A DNA stretch of 64,000 nt, taken from positions 496,001-560,000 of the forward strand of contig NZ_CBDCOT010000009.1 of assembly GCF_965219885.1 (NCBI RefSeq). The letters run 5' to 3'. The position numbers were made by a program, and so were the translations under genes. Below the pieces are notes generated by a model, which was given only the letters and a program-made list of their open reading frames with translations, was not told the origin of the DNA and made no database searches. Shown here in pieces: positions 18,262 to 27,037 of this stretch. The DNA comes from Curvivirga sp965219885. GTDB taxonomy: Bacteria > Pseudomonadota > Alphaproteobacteria > UBA8366 > Aestuariispiraceae. Within the stretch, counting starts at the first letter, position 1. Each line of letters begins with the position of its first letter.

Positions 18262-18452
18262 GTACAGCTATGTGGCTTGCCACGTTATCGTGTTATTTAT
18301 ATCTGCAAACCATATATTTTATTGTTATAATATAATTAGTAAGGAAGATAACATATCTCGCCAAAAGAGGAAGCTTATTTTTCAACATGCTAATAATATC
18401 TATATCTTAGTGCTTATAATCCTCTTTCAAGAAACCTATATTCCCTGTGCGA
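18262..18452 (-). promoter_or_regulatory. AT-rich leader region upstream of the RiPP export operon
   Basis: This is the only sizeable gap before the first gene of the minus-strand operon. It is very AT-rich (18300-18345) and contains an inverted repeat GTGGC-tt-GCCAC at 18272-18283, about 11 bases before the first possible start codon. I see no convincing -35/-10 pair. It most likely holds the operon promoter. Confidence 0.3.
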
Positions 18453-19940
18453 TTATCCTTTAGGTATCAATCGGACATTGGGACGTAAATTCTTAAAATC
18501 CAGATGACTTATATCGGCAAGAACAGGGGCCGGTGAAGCGACTTCTATAACTTCAGCAGCAATAGATTGAAAATCTGCGCGGAAATGGACACTACTTTTC
18601 AAAACCAAAATAGATGTTTCTTTTGGGTCCACGCCTAATACCGTAAACATAGCCTGATCTGCTGCTTGGTCTGCTTTACTCGCCACAACAATTCGGATAT
18701 CTCCGATACGTAAAAGGGCCATAATACCCAAATCCATTAGACCACCGGCAAAATATACACCTGTTGTTTGTACCAATCCTTCATACAAAGCTTCTACTTT
18801 ATAGGTTGCCTCAAAAGGTTCGTGTCCAGGGTAACCCGATTTACCTCCTATTCCAATCGTAATGCTTTCTCCAATCCCTGCTCGGTGAGCCGCCTCCGCA
18901 ACTTCCGGGTCCCATAAGACACCAATAACAGCATTCAAGGCGTTCTGATTAACTAATTCTGCGAGAATGCCATTACTATCACTGCTTGCGCCTCCGCCAT
19001 AATTGTCTTGAACATCCGCAAGAATAATAGGTTTACTTAGGGTCTTAGATCGACTTATTGCATAGCTTACTGCCTGCTTGGTTTGCCATAACTTAGGTGC
19101 AAATTCTCCTTCATGCTTCAGGACATATTGATACAAGTCTGTCGCCGCTTTCTGAGTTATAACCAGCTCATTCCCATATGCTAAAACTGATGGACCACAA
19201 TCAGGAAAATCACTTTGGCTAAACCCACATGCAAAAGACATATGTGTGACACCCAATTGTTTTTCTAGTTCTCGCAATTTTTCATAGGTTCCTTTGGCAG
19301 GTTCTACCAAAGTACACCCAGAAGTCATTGGAATAAGAAATGGGATCTGTAAAAACGCTTGATGCTTTGGCTTACCTTCACTGAAAATGCGATCTAACTG
19401 ATACGCAGCCTGACGACCAGATTCAGCCATATCCAAATGTGGATAGGTACGATAAACAATCAACTGGTCACTTAAATCCACCATGGCCTGTGTAATATTC
19501 GCATGAAGATCTAGACAAGCGACAATCGGAACACCCCAACCGCATTGTGTACGGATACGCTTTAAAAGCTCACCCTCTCCATCCCAATATTCCTCGCTGA
19601 CCATCGCGCCATGTAGATCAAGTAAAATACCGTCCACAGGGCCCGCTTTACCCAAATCATCCAAGATCATATGAGTGATTTTTTCAAACGCATCATGCGT
19701 AACTGTACCACCAGCGCCACCATAGGCCCATGTCATTGGGGCTATATCCCACCCTAGCTCTTGCGCCCCTTCGATCAGGCCTGTCACCCCAATGTTGTAA
19801 CCTTTTAGATTTGCAAGCAAATCAACTCCCCGGGTCAGACCCGGCCATCCATCAGCTTCCACAAATCGATCAAAACTTCCTTTTTGAGGTGCAAAGGTAT
19901 TTGTTTCATGTTGAAACCCGGCAATAGCAACTCTTGGCAT
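18453..19940 (-). CDS. M81 family metallopeptidase (MlrC / microcystinase C-like)
   Basis: 495 residues, start MPRVAIAGFQHETNTFAP, the signature opening of the M81/MlrC family. Zinc-binding candidates lie in 'GILLDLHGAMV' and 'VACLDLHANITQ', and 'YRTYPHLDMAE' is also typical. The C-terminal MlrC domain follows with 'ADVQDNYGGGASSDSNG' and 'IGIGGKSG'. The founding member cleaves linearised microcystin fragments; most family members act on unknown peptides or amides. It is the last gene of a minus-strand run with an amidohydrolase and a peptide ABC transporter, so an imported peptide-like compound is the probable substrate. Which one is unknown. Confidence 0.9.
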   Translation of the reverse strand: MPRVAIAGFQHETNTFAPQKGSFDRFVEADGWPGLTRGVDLLANLKGYNIGVTGLIEGAQELGWDIAPMTWAYGGAGGTVTHDAFEKITHMILDDLGKAGPVDGILLDLHGAMVSEEYWDGEGELLKRIRTQCGWGVPIVACLDLHANITQAMVDLSDQLIVYRTYPHLDMAESGRQAAYQLDRIFSEGKPKHQAFLQIPFLIPMTSGCTLVEPAKGTYEKLRELEKQLGVTHMSFACGFSQSDFPDCGPSVLAYGNELVITQKAATDLYQYVLKHEGEFAPKLWQTKQAVSYAISRSKTLSKPIILADVQDNYGGGASSDSNGILAELVNQNALNAVIGVLWDPEVAEAAHRAGIGESITIGIGGKSGYPGHEPFEATYKVEALYEGLVQTTGVYFAGGLMDLGIMALLRIGDIRIVVASKADQAADQAMFTVLGVDPKETSILVLKSSVHFRADFQSIAAEVIEVASPAPVLADISHLDFKNLRPNVRLIPKG

Positions 19941-19972
19941 CGCAGCACTTTCTTCTTCTATTTCTGGCTAAA

Positions 19973-21601
19973 TCAGGTTTCCATCGTAAAGACGGCTTCC
20001 CCCCGACGAATGGTTTGGGTAACACTTACATCCAGTAATTTTTCAGGGTGGAGACGAGGATCACGCGATAAGATTGCGAAATCTGCCAATTTACCGACTT
20101 CGACAGACCCACGTTTATCTTCTTGAAAAACCTGCCAAGCAGCGTCGATTGTTTGAGCCTTTAAGGCAGACATCACTGATACTTTCTGAGCATCGCCCAA
20201 ACAACGACCTGCATAGGTTTTTCTATTCACGGAACAATGGGCCAAATGAATGGGACGCGTTGGTGTTACAGCCGCATCATTATGTATTGTGTAACGAACG
20301 CCAAATTTTTCTGCCGATGCTGCAGGTGAAATACGTTCTGCGCGTTCAGGCCCAAGGAATGTATCATAATGACGATCTCCCCAATAATAGATATGTGCAG
20401 GAAAGAAACTAACGGTGATGCCAAGCTCAGCCATACGTTCCAATTGATCATCACGCAAAGTTTGTCCATGAATAATAGTATGGCGATGATCCTTACGTGG
20501 ATTTTCTTTCATCGCCTCCGCAACCGCACTGATAAACATATCTGCGCCTGCATCGCCATTACAATGACAATGGATTTGATATCCCAAATCATGCAAACGT
20601 TTAACCTGATAATTATGACCTTCTTCGGTCACATAAACTTGGCCACAAGGTTGATCTTCTTTAACCGGTTTTAAATATGGCTTCGTCAAAAAAGCCGTTT
20701 GCAACTGAAAAGCCCCATCTGTGAAAAGCTTACGTGGACCTAATGTAAAATGTGGGTTCCCAGGCCAATCAACCGCATCGGGCCCTTCTGTCATAGCAGG
20801 TTCACGTTCACCAACTGGTAATAAAACAAGATCATATCCGGGATCCTGATCTGCGGGCAGGGAGGCAAAATGTTCTAACATCTTTCGCGATGTCCATGCA
20901 TTTTGCGCCAATGTCACGCCATGCTCCAGATATTCGTCTCGTGTTGCATTGAAACCTTGCCAGAAACGATCACGATCAATTAGGAAATTTGTACTTCCCA
21001 ACGGCCCCATGGCTGAGATTCCTTCAATCAACCCTGTCAGCTTACCTGTTTGCGGATCCCGATCAAAACGTCCACCAACCGGGTCTTCGATATCATCTGT
21101 TATCCCGCGTTCTTCCAGCGCCTTGCTATTCGCAACACCATTATGACCGGAAGCATGAATCACCCAGATTGGATGATCTGTTGAAATTGCATCCAGCTCA
21201 GCACGTGTCGGCATGCGCCCTTCCTGAATGGAAGAGTTATCAAATGAAACTCCCATAACCCATTCACCCTTTGGCGTATCAGCAGCTTTTAAACGTAATC
21301 TTTCCATGGCTGTTGCCATATCAATACAGCTACCACGCGGCGGGGATGCAAGATCAACCCGAAACAGCTTGATAAAACCCGGATCCGGAAAATGTCCATG
21401 TGGATCAATAAAGGCTGGAATGAGTGTCTGGCCGTTAAGATTTACTTCTTCTGCGCTATTATTCATAACCGCGCGTAATTCAGCTTCTAAACCTACTGCC
21501 TTAATATTTTCCCCTTCAGTCAATACCGCTTCAGGGCAACTATCATTTTCATCCATCGATAAAATAAGCCCATTAAAATAGAGCTTTTGTTTTTCAATCA
21601 T
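19973..21601 (-). CDS. YtcJ-like metal-dependent amidohydrolase
   Basis: 542 residues of the amidohydrolase family 3 type. 'LIPAFIDPHGHFPDPGF' provides the HxH-type metal site, 'QIHCHCNGDAGADMFISAV' and 'HTIIHGQTLRDDQL' give further histidine ligands, 'YTIHNDAAVTP' the catalytic aspartate region, and 'VGKLADFAILSRDP' the C-terminal composite-sheet signature. It hydrolyses a C-N bond, probably in an N-acyl, cyclic amide or imide compound. It lies 32 bases from the M81 peptidase gene and 20 bases from the transporter ATPase gene, indicating one transcription unit for import and hydrolysis of a peptide-like nutrient. Confidence 0.9.
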   Translation of the reverse strand: MIEKQKLYFNGLILSMDENDSCPEAVLTEGENIKAVGLEAELRAVMNNSAEEVNLNGQTLIPAFIDPHGHFPDPGFIKLFRVDLASPPRGSCIDMATAMERLRLKAADTPKGEWVMGVSFDNSSIQEGRMPTRAELDAISTDHPIWVIHASGHNGVANSKALEERGITDDIEDPVGGRFDRDPQTGKLTGLIEGISAMGPLGSTNFLIDRDRFWQGFNATRDEYLEHGVTLAQNAWTSRKMLEHFASLPADQDPGYDLVLLPVGEREPAMTEGPDAVDWPGNPHFTLGPRKLFTDGAFQLQTAFLTKPYLKPVKEDQPCGQVYVTEEGHNYQVKRLHDLGYQIHCHCNGDAGADMFISAVAEAMKENPRKDHRHTIIHGQTLRDDQLERMAELGITVSFFPAHIYYWGDRHYDTFLGPERAERISPAASAEKFGVRYTIHNDAAVTPTRPIHLAHCSVNRKTYAGRCLGDAQKVSVMSALKAQTIDAAWQVFQEDKRGSVEVGKLADFAILSRDPRLHPEKLLDVSVTQTIRRGEAVFTMET

Positions 21602-21621
21602 TTAATTATTCCTATTTCGCG

Positions 21622-22554
21622 TCAGCTATGGGTGCGCATAGGCGCAAGACAGCGTAAGCCATGATCCTCTACTTTGTGCCATTGTGGTGTTTGAGTACAA
21701 ATTTCCTGCGCCACTGGACAACGATCTCTGAACTCGCAACCTGACGGTCGGCTAATAAGGCTCGGCGGCTCCCCTTTAAGCGCAATGCGTTCCAATTCGG
21801 CATCCGGATCGGGTTCCGGATTGGCGCTTAACAAACATCGGGTGTAAGGATGTTGGGGATCATGGAAAATGGTTTCGGTAGATCCTTCTTCGACCAATCG
21901 CCCTAAATACATAATCCCCATACGATCAGCCACATGACGCACAACATTTAAGTTATGGGTGATAATCACCATAGAAAGGCCCAGCTTTTCCCGTAATCTG
22001 TTTAAAAGATTTAACAATTCCCCTTGTACAGATACATCCAATCCTGCGGTTGGCTCATCTGCTAAAATAAGCTTAGGCTCCAACGCCAAGGCACGTGCCA
22101 CCCCGACACGACGGGCCTGACCGCCAGAAATTTGATAAGGATATCGATCGGCAAAATGGGCTGGTAAGTTCACCATTTCCAATAGACGTTTTGCTTCTGC
22201 ATCCAGATCTTTTTCTTTCATTCCCTGAATACGATAAGGTTCCGTGATCAAGTTGCGAATGGTTAAACGCGGAGATAAAGACCCAACGGGGTCTTGAAAC
22301 ATCATCGCGATATCTTTGCGATAAGGACGCATTTTACGTTCTGAAAGCCCGCGAATTTCCTGACCATCAAATAACACGGATCCTTCTTGTGCAGGTGCTA
22401 ATCCGGCAATTGCCCGAATAACAGTCGTTTTTCCAGATCCACTTTCTCCGACAAGGGCATATGTCTCCCCTGCGGCGACTTCAAAATCGATCCCCGCCAG
22501 TACATTCACATGACCATAATTGGTTTTTAAATCAGATACACGTAACAGGCTCAT
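21622..22554 (-). CDS. dppF: Oligopeptide/dipeptide ABC transporter ATPase (DppF/OppF type)
   Basis: 310 residues. Walker A GESGSGKTT, signature ISGGQARR, Walker B 'LILADEPTAGLD', and the C-terminal oligopeptide/dipeptide domain 'HPYTRCLL...GCEFRDRCPVAQEIC' whose cysteines bind an Fe-S cluster in related proteins. It powers substrate import together with the DppD-type partner, whose stop overlaps its ATG by 4 bases. The subfamily is clear; the transported compound is not known. Symbol given by family position only. Confidence 0.9.
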   Translation of the reverse strand: MSLLRVSDLKTNYGHVNVLAGIDFEVAAGETYALVGESGSGKTTVIRAIAGLAPAQEGSVLFDGQEIRGLSERKMRPYRKDIAMMFQDPVGSLSPRLTIRNLITEPYRIQGMKEKDLDAEAKRLLEMVNLPAHFADRYPYQISGGQARRVGVARALALEPKLILADEPTAGLDVSVQGELLNLLNRLREKLGLSMVIITHNLNVVRHVADRMGIMYLGRLVEEGSTETIFHDPQHPYTRCLLSANPEPDPDAELERIALKGEPPSLISRPSGCEFRDRCPVAQEICTQTPQWHKVEDHGLRCLAPMRTHS

Positions 22555-23534
22555 TTTTCTGCCTCCTCATGGTTCAACCAACAAGCAGCTTTATGGCCAT
22601 CTTTTAAAGTTACCAATGCAGGTGTTTCCTCGGCACATTTTGTCATGGCCTGATCGCATCGATCTTTGAAGATACATCCTTTGGGTACATCAATAAGGTC
22701 CGGCACCTCACCGGGAATAGTTGGTAATTCGCGTGCGCGTTCTTTGATATGTCCGGGATCGCATTCAATTAATCTGCGCGTATATGGATGACGCGGATTA
22801 TGGAAGATTTCTCTGACATCACCCTTTTCCACAACAGCCCCCGCATACATAACCACTACGCGGTCACATAATTCTGCGATCACCCCAAGATGGTGTGAGA
22901 TAAACAAAATGGCACAATGAAATTCTTCTTGAAGTTCCTTTAATCTTTCAATGATTTGGACTTCCAATGTGGCATCAAGAGCTGTCGTTGGTTCATCCGC
23001 AATCAATAAATCTGGCTCAGACATCAAGGCCATAGCGATTGCAATCCGCTGACGCATCCCGCCAGAAAATTCATGCGGGAATTGCTTTAATCTTGCTTCT
23101 GGATCGGGAATACCGACCGCCCCCAACATGCCTGCTGCACGCTTCAACTTTTCTGCTTTTGACAATTTAATCCTATGTTGGATATCCAGCATTTGCTGTC
23201 CAATAGATAAGACAGGATTGTGGCTTTGCATCGGGTCTTGAAACACGATGGAGATATCTGCACCGCGTAAATTACGCATCTGCTTTTCAGACAATTTCAG
23301 GATATCGTCACCCTTAAATTGAATCTCACCTTGTCGGAAACGAGTATTGGGTGCTGTAAGACGTAAAATAGACGAAATCAACGTGGATTTACCACAACCA
23401 GATTCCCCCACGATACCAATAATTTCACCTTTTTGGATATCAAATGAAATATCCCGTAGGGCTTTCAGATCCCCTCGTGCGGTTTCGTAATCAACACTGA
23501 GGCCATCAATATTTAAGAGAACATCACTCATCAT
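22551..23534 (-). CDS. dppD: Oligopeptide/dipeptide ABC transporter ATPase (DppD/OppD type)
   Basis: 327 residues. Walker A GESGCGKST, signature FSGGMRQR, Walker B 'LLIADEPTTALD', H-loop 'ILFISHHLG', and the tail 'HPYTRRLIECDPG...GCIFKDRCDQAMTKC' that places it in the oligopeptide/dipeptide group. It forms the ATPase pair with the following gene. It overlaps both neighbours by an ATGA junction (4 bases), the usual sign of translational coupling in dpp operons. Confidence 0.9.
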   Translation of the reverse strand: MMSDVLLNIDGLSVDYETARGDLKALRDISFDIQKGEIIGIVGESGCGKSTLISSILRLTAPNTRFRQGEIQFKGDDILKLSEKQMRNLRGADISIVFQDPMQSHNPVLSIGQQMLDIQHRIKLSKAEKLKRAAGMLGAVGIPDPEARLKQFPHEFSGGMRQRIAIAMALMSEPDLLIADEPTTALDATLEVQIIERLKELQEEFHCAILFISHHLGVIAELCDRVVVMYAGAVVEKGDVREIFHNPRHPYTRRLIECDPGHIKERARELPTIPGEVPDLIDVPKGCIFKDRCDQAMTKCAEETPALVTLKDGHKAACWLNHEEAEK

Positions 23535-24388
23535 CTTTGCTTCCTCAATTTCGGATCAACCACATCGCGTAAACTTTCACCAAGGAAGGTAAAACCTAAT
23601 GTCGCGAGAATAATCGGAAGCCCACCCCCAACAACGAGCCAAGGAGTTTGACGAATAAGTGCATATCCATCTTTCAGTAATGCACCCCAACTTGGCGTTG
23701 GTGGTTTCACACCTAATCCAAGGAAAGAAAGACCTGCTTCCAAAGCAATCACGGTTGGAATATCCATAGCGGCCAAAACAGCTAGAACCCCAACGATATT
23801 TGGTAACATATGCACGCCCAGAATGCGGGCCATGCTGGCACCCATAGATCGTTCTGCCAAAATGAATTCTGAATTTCGTAAAGTCAGTGTTTGTGTACGT
23901 GCCACACGCCCATATGTGGGGATGGATGTGGCCATTACTACAAAGACAACCGTTTCAAGGCTTGGCCCAACAAGAGCAACAACCGCCAAGGCAAACATCA
24001 CGGTTGGGAAAGAGCGGATCGTATCAAATAACATCATCAAGATATTATCGAGCCATTTGGGCCCATATCCAGCCAGCATCCCTAAGGTCAGACCAATAAA
24101 CATCGCCCCAAAAACAGCTGGTAAAGCAACTTTAAGAGCGACCTGACCACCCATAACCACACGTGAAAAAGTGTCACGCCCTAGCTGATCAGTCCCCAAT
24201 AAATGAGCCCATGACGGTGATTGCATGCGATCCATGATATTTAAAGCAACAGGATCATATGGCACGATCCAAACCGCAAAGATGGATGCAAAAACGATGA
24301 CACTTACAATGATCAATCCGGCCAAACCCAAGGGATCTTTTGCTATGCCACGTAATATAATGCCGAGTTCGGATTGGGATTTTTTCAT
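23531..24388 (-). CDS. dppC: Dipeptide ABC transporter permease (DppC type)
   Basis: About 285 residues when started at the ATG at 24388 (MKKSQSELG), which has a GGAGG-type site just upstream. A longer frame to 24472 would overlap the dppB gene by 71 bases. The protein has an N-terminal helix ('GLAGLIIVSVIVFASIFAVW'), 'LGTDQLGRDTFSRVVMGGQVAL', which is the DppC/OppC hallmark, and the permease EAA-loop 'AERSMGASMARILGVHMLPN'. It forms the membrane channel with DppB. Confidence 0.9.
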   Translation of the reverse strand: MKKSQSELGIILRGIAKDPLGLAGLIIVSVIVFASIFAVWIVPYDPVALNIMDRMQSPSWAHLLGTDQLGRDTFSRVVMGGQVALKVALPAVFGAMFIGLTLGMLAGYGPKWLDNILMMLFDTIRSFPTVMFALAVVALVGPSLETVVFVVMATSIPTYGRVARTQTLTLRNSEFILAERSMGASMARILGVHMLPNIVGVLAVLAAMDIPTVIALEAGLSFLGLGVKPPTPSWGALLKDGYALIRQTPWLVVGGGLPIILATLGFTFLGESLRDVVDPKLRKQR

Positions 24389-24401
24389 AACCTCATCCTC
24401 C

Positions 24402-25340
24402 CTATTTCGCACTGCGCGCACGTGGATCAAGCCACGCATTAATGATGTCAGCAAACGCGGTAGATAAAACAAACAGGCCCGTAGAAACTAGAAGTGCCCC
24501 CATCACAATTGGATAGTTTCGCGTTGTAATACTATCGATCACAAGCTTACCTAATCCGGGACGCGCAAAAACAATTTCGGTAAAGACAGCGGAACTTAAC
24601 AAGAAACCCATGCCAACACCGATCACCGTTACAACTGGCAAGATCGCGATGCGAAGTGCATAAACCATCACCACCCGTCTTTCATGGATACCGAATGCCC
24701 GTGCCGTTCGTATATGGCTTTCCCCCATCACTTCCAACATAGAGGCCCTTACCAGTCGGGCGATGTACCCAACCCAGGACAGGCCAATTGCAAAGGCTGG
24801 TAAAACCACATGATTGACACGCCCCCAAAATCCTTCACCAACACCAATGGCAGGGAACCATTTCAAGGATACGGCAAACACCAATAATGCAAGCAATGCC
24901 ACAACAAAGGCAGGCGCAGCGACAAAACTAACGGAAATCGCGGCCGCAATCCGATCCATCAGGGAATTTGGATGAGCCGCCGCATAGGCCCCCAATAAAA
25001 TTCCAAGACTTGCAGACCAAACAACAGAGGAAAATATCAATTCCAGAGTATAAGGTAGTTGTTGAAACACGATGTCCGTTACAGATCGTCCTGAAAAGAC
25101 ATCAATGCCCAAATCTCCTTGTATCAAATTTCCATAAAACAGAATTAATTGTTTCCAGATCGGCTGATCTAATCCTAACTGGGCAATCAATTTGGCTTGT
25201 AATTCAGGCGTTGCGCGCGGGCCCAACATGATTTGTACGGGATCTCCGGGGACCGCACGTATCATCAAGAACATGGCCGAAACTGCGACAATGAGGATCA
25301 ATGTCGCCAACGCAAAACGTCGGGCCGTATATTTCAACAT
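24402..25340 (-). CDS. dppB: Dipeptide ABC transporter permease (DppB type)
   Basis: 312 residues, start MLKYTARRFALATLILIVAV, the typical DppB N-terminal helix. It continues with 'PGDPVQIMLG' and the EAA-loop 'TARAFGIHERRVVMVYALR', and ends with 'ADIINAWLDPRARSAK' (family consensus near 'DPRIR'). It pairs with DppC to carry the substrate across the inner membrane. It begins 103 bases after the binding-protein gene; that gap holds a stem-loop. Confidence 0.92.
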   Translation of the reverse strand: MLKYTARRFALATLILIVAVSAMFLMIRAVPGDPVQIMLGPRATPELQAKLIAQLGLDQPIWKQLILFYGNLIQGDLGIDVFSGRSVTDIVFQQLPYTLELIFSSVVWSASLGILLGAYAAAHPNSLMDRIAAAISVSFVAAPAFVVALLALLVFAVSLKWFPAIGVGEGFWGRVNHVVLPAFAIGLSWVGYIARLVRASMLEVMGESHIRTARAFGIHERRVVMVYALRIAILPVVTVIGVGMGFLLSSAVFTEIVFARPGLGKLVIDSITTRNYPIVMGALLVSTGLFVLSTAFADIINAWLDPRARSAK

Positions 25341-25376
25341 TTTAGGTGCTCCAGATTATATTTATTTTTATGACCT

Positions 25377-25416
25377 GGCTGGAGATAGGCTTCTTAATCG
25401 AATGTCTATCTCCGCC
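25377..25416 (-). terminator. Stem-loop between dppA and dppB (attenuator or mRNA-stabilising hairpin)
   Basis: GGAGATAG (25381-25388) pairs with CTATCTCC (25406-25413); three more G-C pairs (GGC/GCC) extend it beyond a single bulged base. There is no T-run after it on the minus strand, so it is more likely to protect the binding-protein mRNA end or only partly attenuate read-through, giving more binding protein than permease. Confidence 0.5.
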
Positions 25417-25443
25417 AAGCTCAATCCTGATTATGATATTGAA

Positions 25444-27006
25444 TTATGCTTTGCCAAAATAACGAAGCAAATTCAAACCATCTGGGCGCAATGCCGGAAT
25501 AACACGGGACGAATGAATAACAGGTGTCGCTTCATGTGTAATGAAACGATAAGCACCACTTTCTTCCATCAAATCCTGTGCACGTTCATACATAGCTGCA
25601 CGTTTGTCATTATCGGTAATTTTTGAGGCTTCCACGTGAATTTTATCAAATTCCTCATTCTTGAAGCGTTCCCAGTTCCAAATACCCGCCTGTTCAGTCG
25701 TGAACCATGCTGTTGCGTAATATGGATCCGGTGTCATAGAGAAACGGTTCAACATCATTTGCAGATCTTTGTTTTCGGCAGATGCCCAGAAAGCACCAGA
25801 TTCCAAAACATTTACTTCAACAGTGATACCGATTTGTGCCAATGTTGCCTGAATAACCTGTGCCATTGTCACATAGGTTGTCTTATTTAAAATATCCAAG
25901 GAGAGCGTTACATTTGTTTCACCAGATTCCTTCAACAAAGCCGCTGCTTTTTCAAAGTTTGCTTGTGGTGGCACCAGACTTTTCGCACGGTTACCAACAA
26001 GACCAGGAGCGATAATACCTGTAGACGGCTCCGCCGCACCGAAATATGCAGCTTGCATGATAGATGGGATATCAATCGCATGTTGAATAGCTTGGCGAAG
26101 TTTTTTGTTTTGTAGTTTTGGATGATCCAAATTCATACCCAACCATACATAAAAGAGTGATGGATTTTCAATCAAGGTACCATTATTGGGAACCTCTCCA
26201 CGATAGCGCTCTACAGAGCCAAGTGACACACGGGTAAGATCCAATTCACCTGCTTCAAATGCAATTTCCGCTGTGTTCTCATCATCAATTGGCAAAATCT
26301 CAATATTTTCCCAAGCTGCAGCTTCACCTTTCCAATCAGGATTTCTTTTGAGAACAATCTTTTCCTTAGGGTTCCAGCTTGCACGCAGATATGGTCCTGA
26401 TTCAGCAACCGGATCAGTACCAAAACGCCCACCGGCAGCTTCAATCGCCTTTTTAGAAATGATGTTACCTGTAATATATGGCAAAGCGATGGACCAAAGA
26501 GGCGCAAATGGATCTTTTAGAACGATCACACCTTCACGTTCACCTGTCACTTCCACATGGCTTAATGGCCCTAAATCCGGTTTGTTCGGGCTTTCAGTGG
26601 CGTCATCCACATAACGTTCCAAGCTAAATTTGACATCTTCTGCTGTCATCGCACCGAAACCATTGGTGAAACCAATATCATCACGCAAGGCGAATTTAAC
26701 ATGGGTTGGATCAACTTGCTCAATCATGGCGGCTGCATCCAACTGCCATCCCCATTCGCTGCCCGGTTTATATTGGATCAACTTGTTATAAACATTGGCA
26801 TGTACATCTTCGTCAAACACACCTAACGAATAAGCAGGATCCATTGTACTTTGATCGCCATATGAACGTACACGCAAGGTGTCACCATCTGCCGCCTGTG
26901 CAGATTTTGGCCACTTCATTGGCAAGGTTGCAGCCGCACTTAAGGCTGTCGCACCTCTTAAGAAATTCCGGCGGTCCATTTGGGTCCGCATCCAAGTCAT
27001 TTTCAT
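25444..27006 (-). CDS. dppA: Peptide ABC transporter substrate-binding protein with Tat leader (DppA type)
   Basis: About 520 residues from the ATG at 27006, chosen because AGGGAG (27013-27018) lies 6 bases upstream. The open frame continues to 27276 but that would overlap the hydrolase gene by over 200 bases. The N-terminus is a twin-arginine leader: 'MDRRNFLRGATALSAAATL' then 'AQAADGDTLRV'. The body is a family 5 solute-binding protein: 'STMDPAYSLGVFDEDVHANV', 'MTAEDVKFSLERYVD', 'ESGPYLRASWNPKEKIVLKR'. Tat export means it folds in the cytoplasm before reaching the periplasm. It supplies substrate to the DppBCDF transporter. Confidence 0.9.
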   Translation of the reverse strand: MKMTWMRTQMDRRNFLRGATALSAAATLPMKWPKSAQAADGDTLRVRSYGDQSTMDPAYSLGVFDEDVHANVYNKLIQYKPGSEWGWQLDAAAMIEQVDPTHVKFALRDDIGFTNGFGAMTAEDVKFSLERYVDDATESPNKPDLGPLSHVEVTGEREGVIVLKDPFAPLWSIALPYITGNIISKKAIEAAGGRFGTDPVAESGPYLRASWNPKEKIVLKRNPDWKGEAAAWENIEILPIDDENTAEIAFEAGELDLTRVSLGSVERYRGEVPNNGTLIENPSLFYVWLGMNLDHPKLQNKKLRQAIQHAIDIPSIMQAAYFGAAEPSTGIIAPGLVGNRAKSLVPPQANFEKAAALLKESGETNVTLSLDILNKTTYVTMAQVIQATLAQIGITVEVNVLESGAFWASAENKDLQMMLNRFSMTPDPYYATAWFTTEQAGIWNWERFKNEEFDKIHVEASKITDNDKRAAMYERAQDLMEESGAYRFITHEATPVIHSSRVIPALRPDGLNLLRYFGKA

Positions 27007-27037
27007 CATTTTCTCCCTATCTATATATTTTGATGAA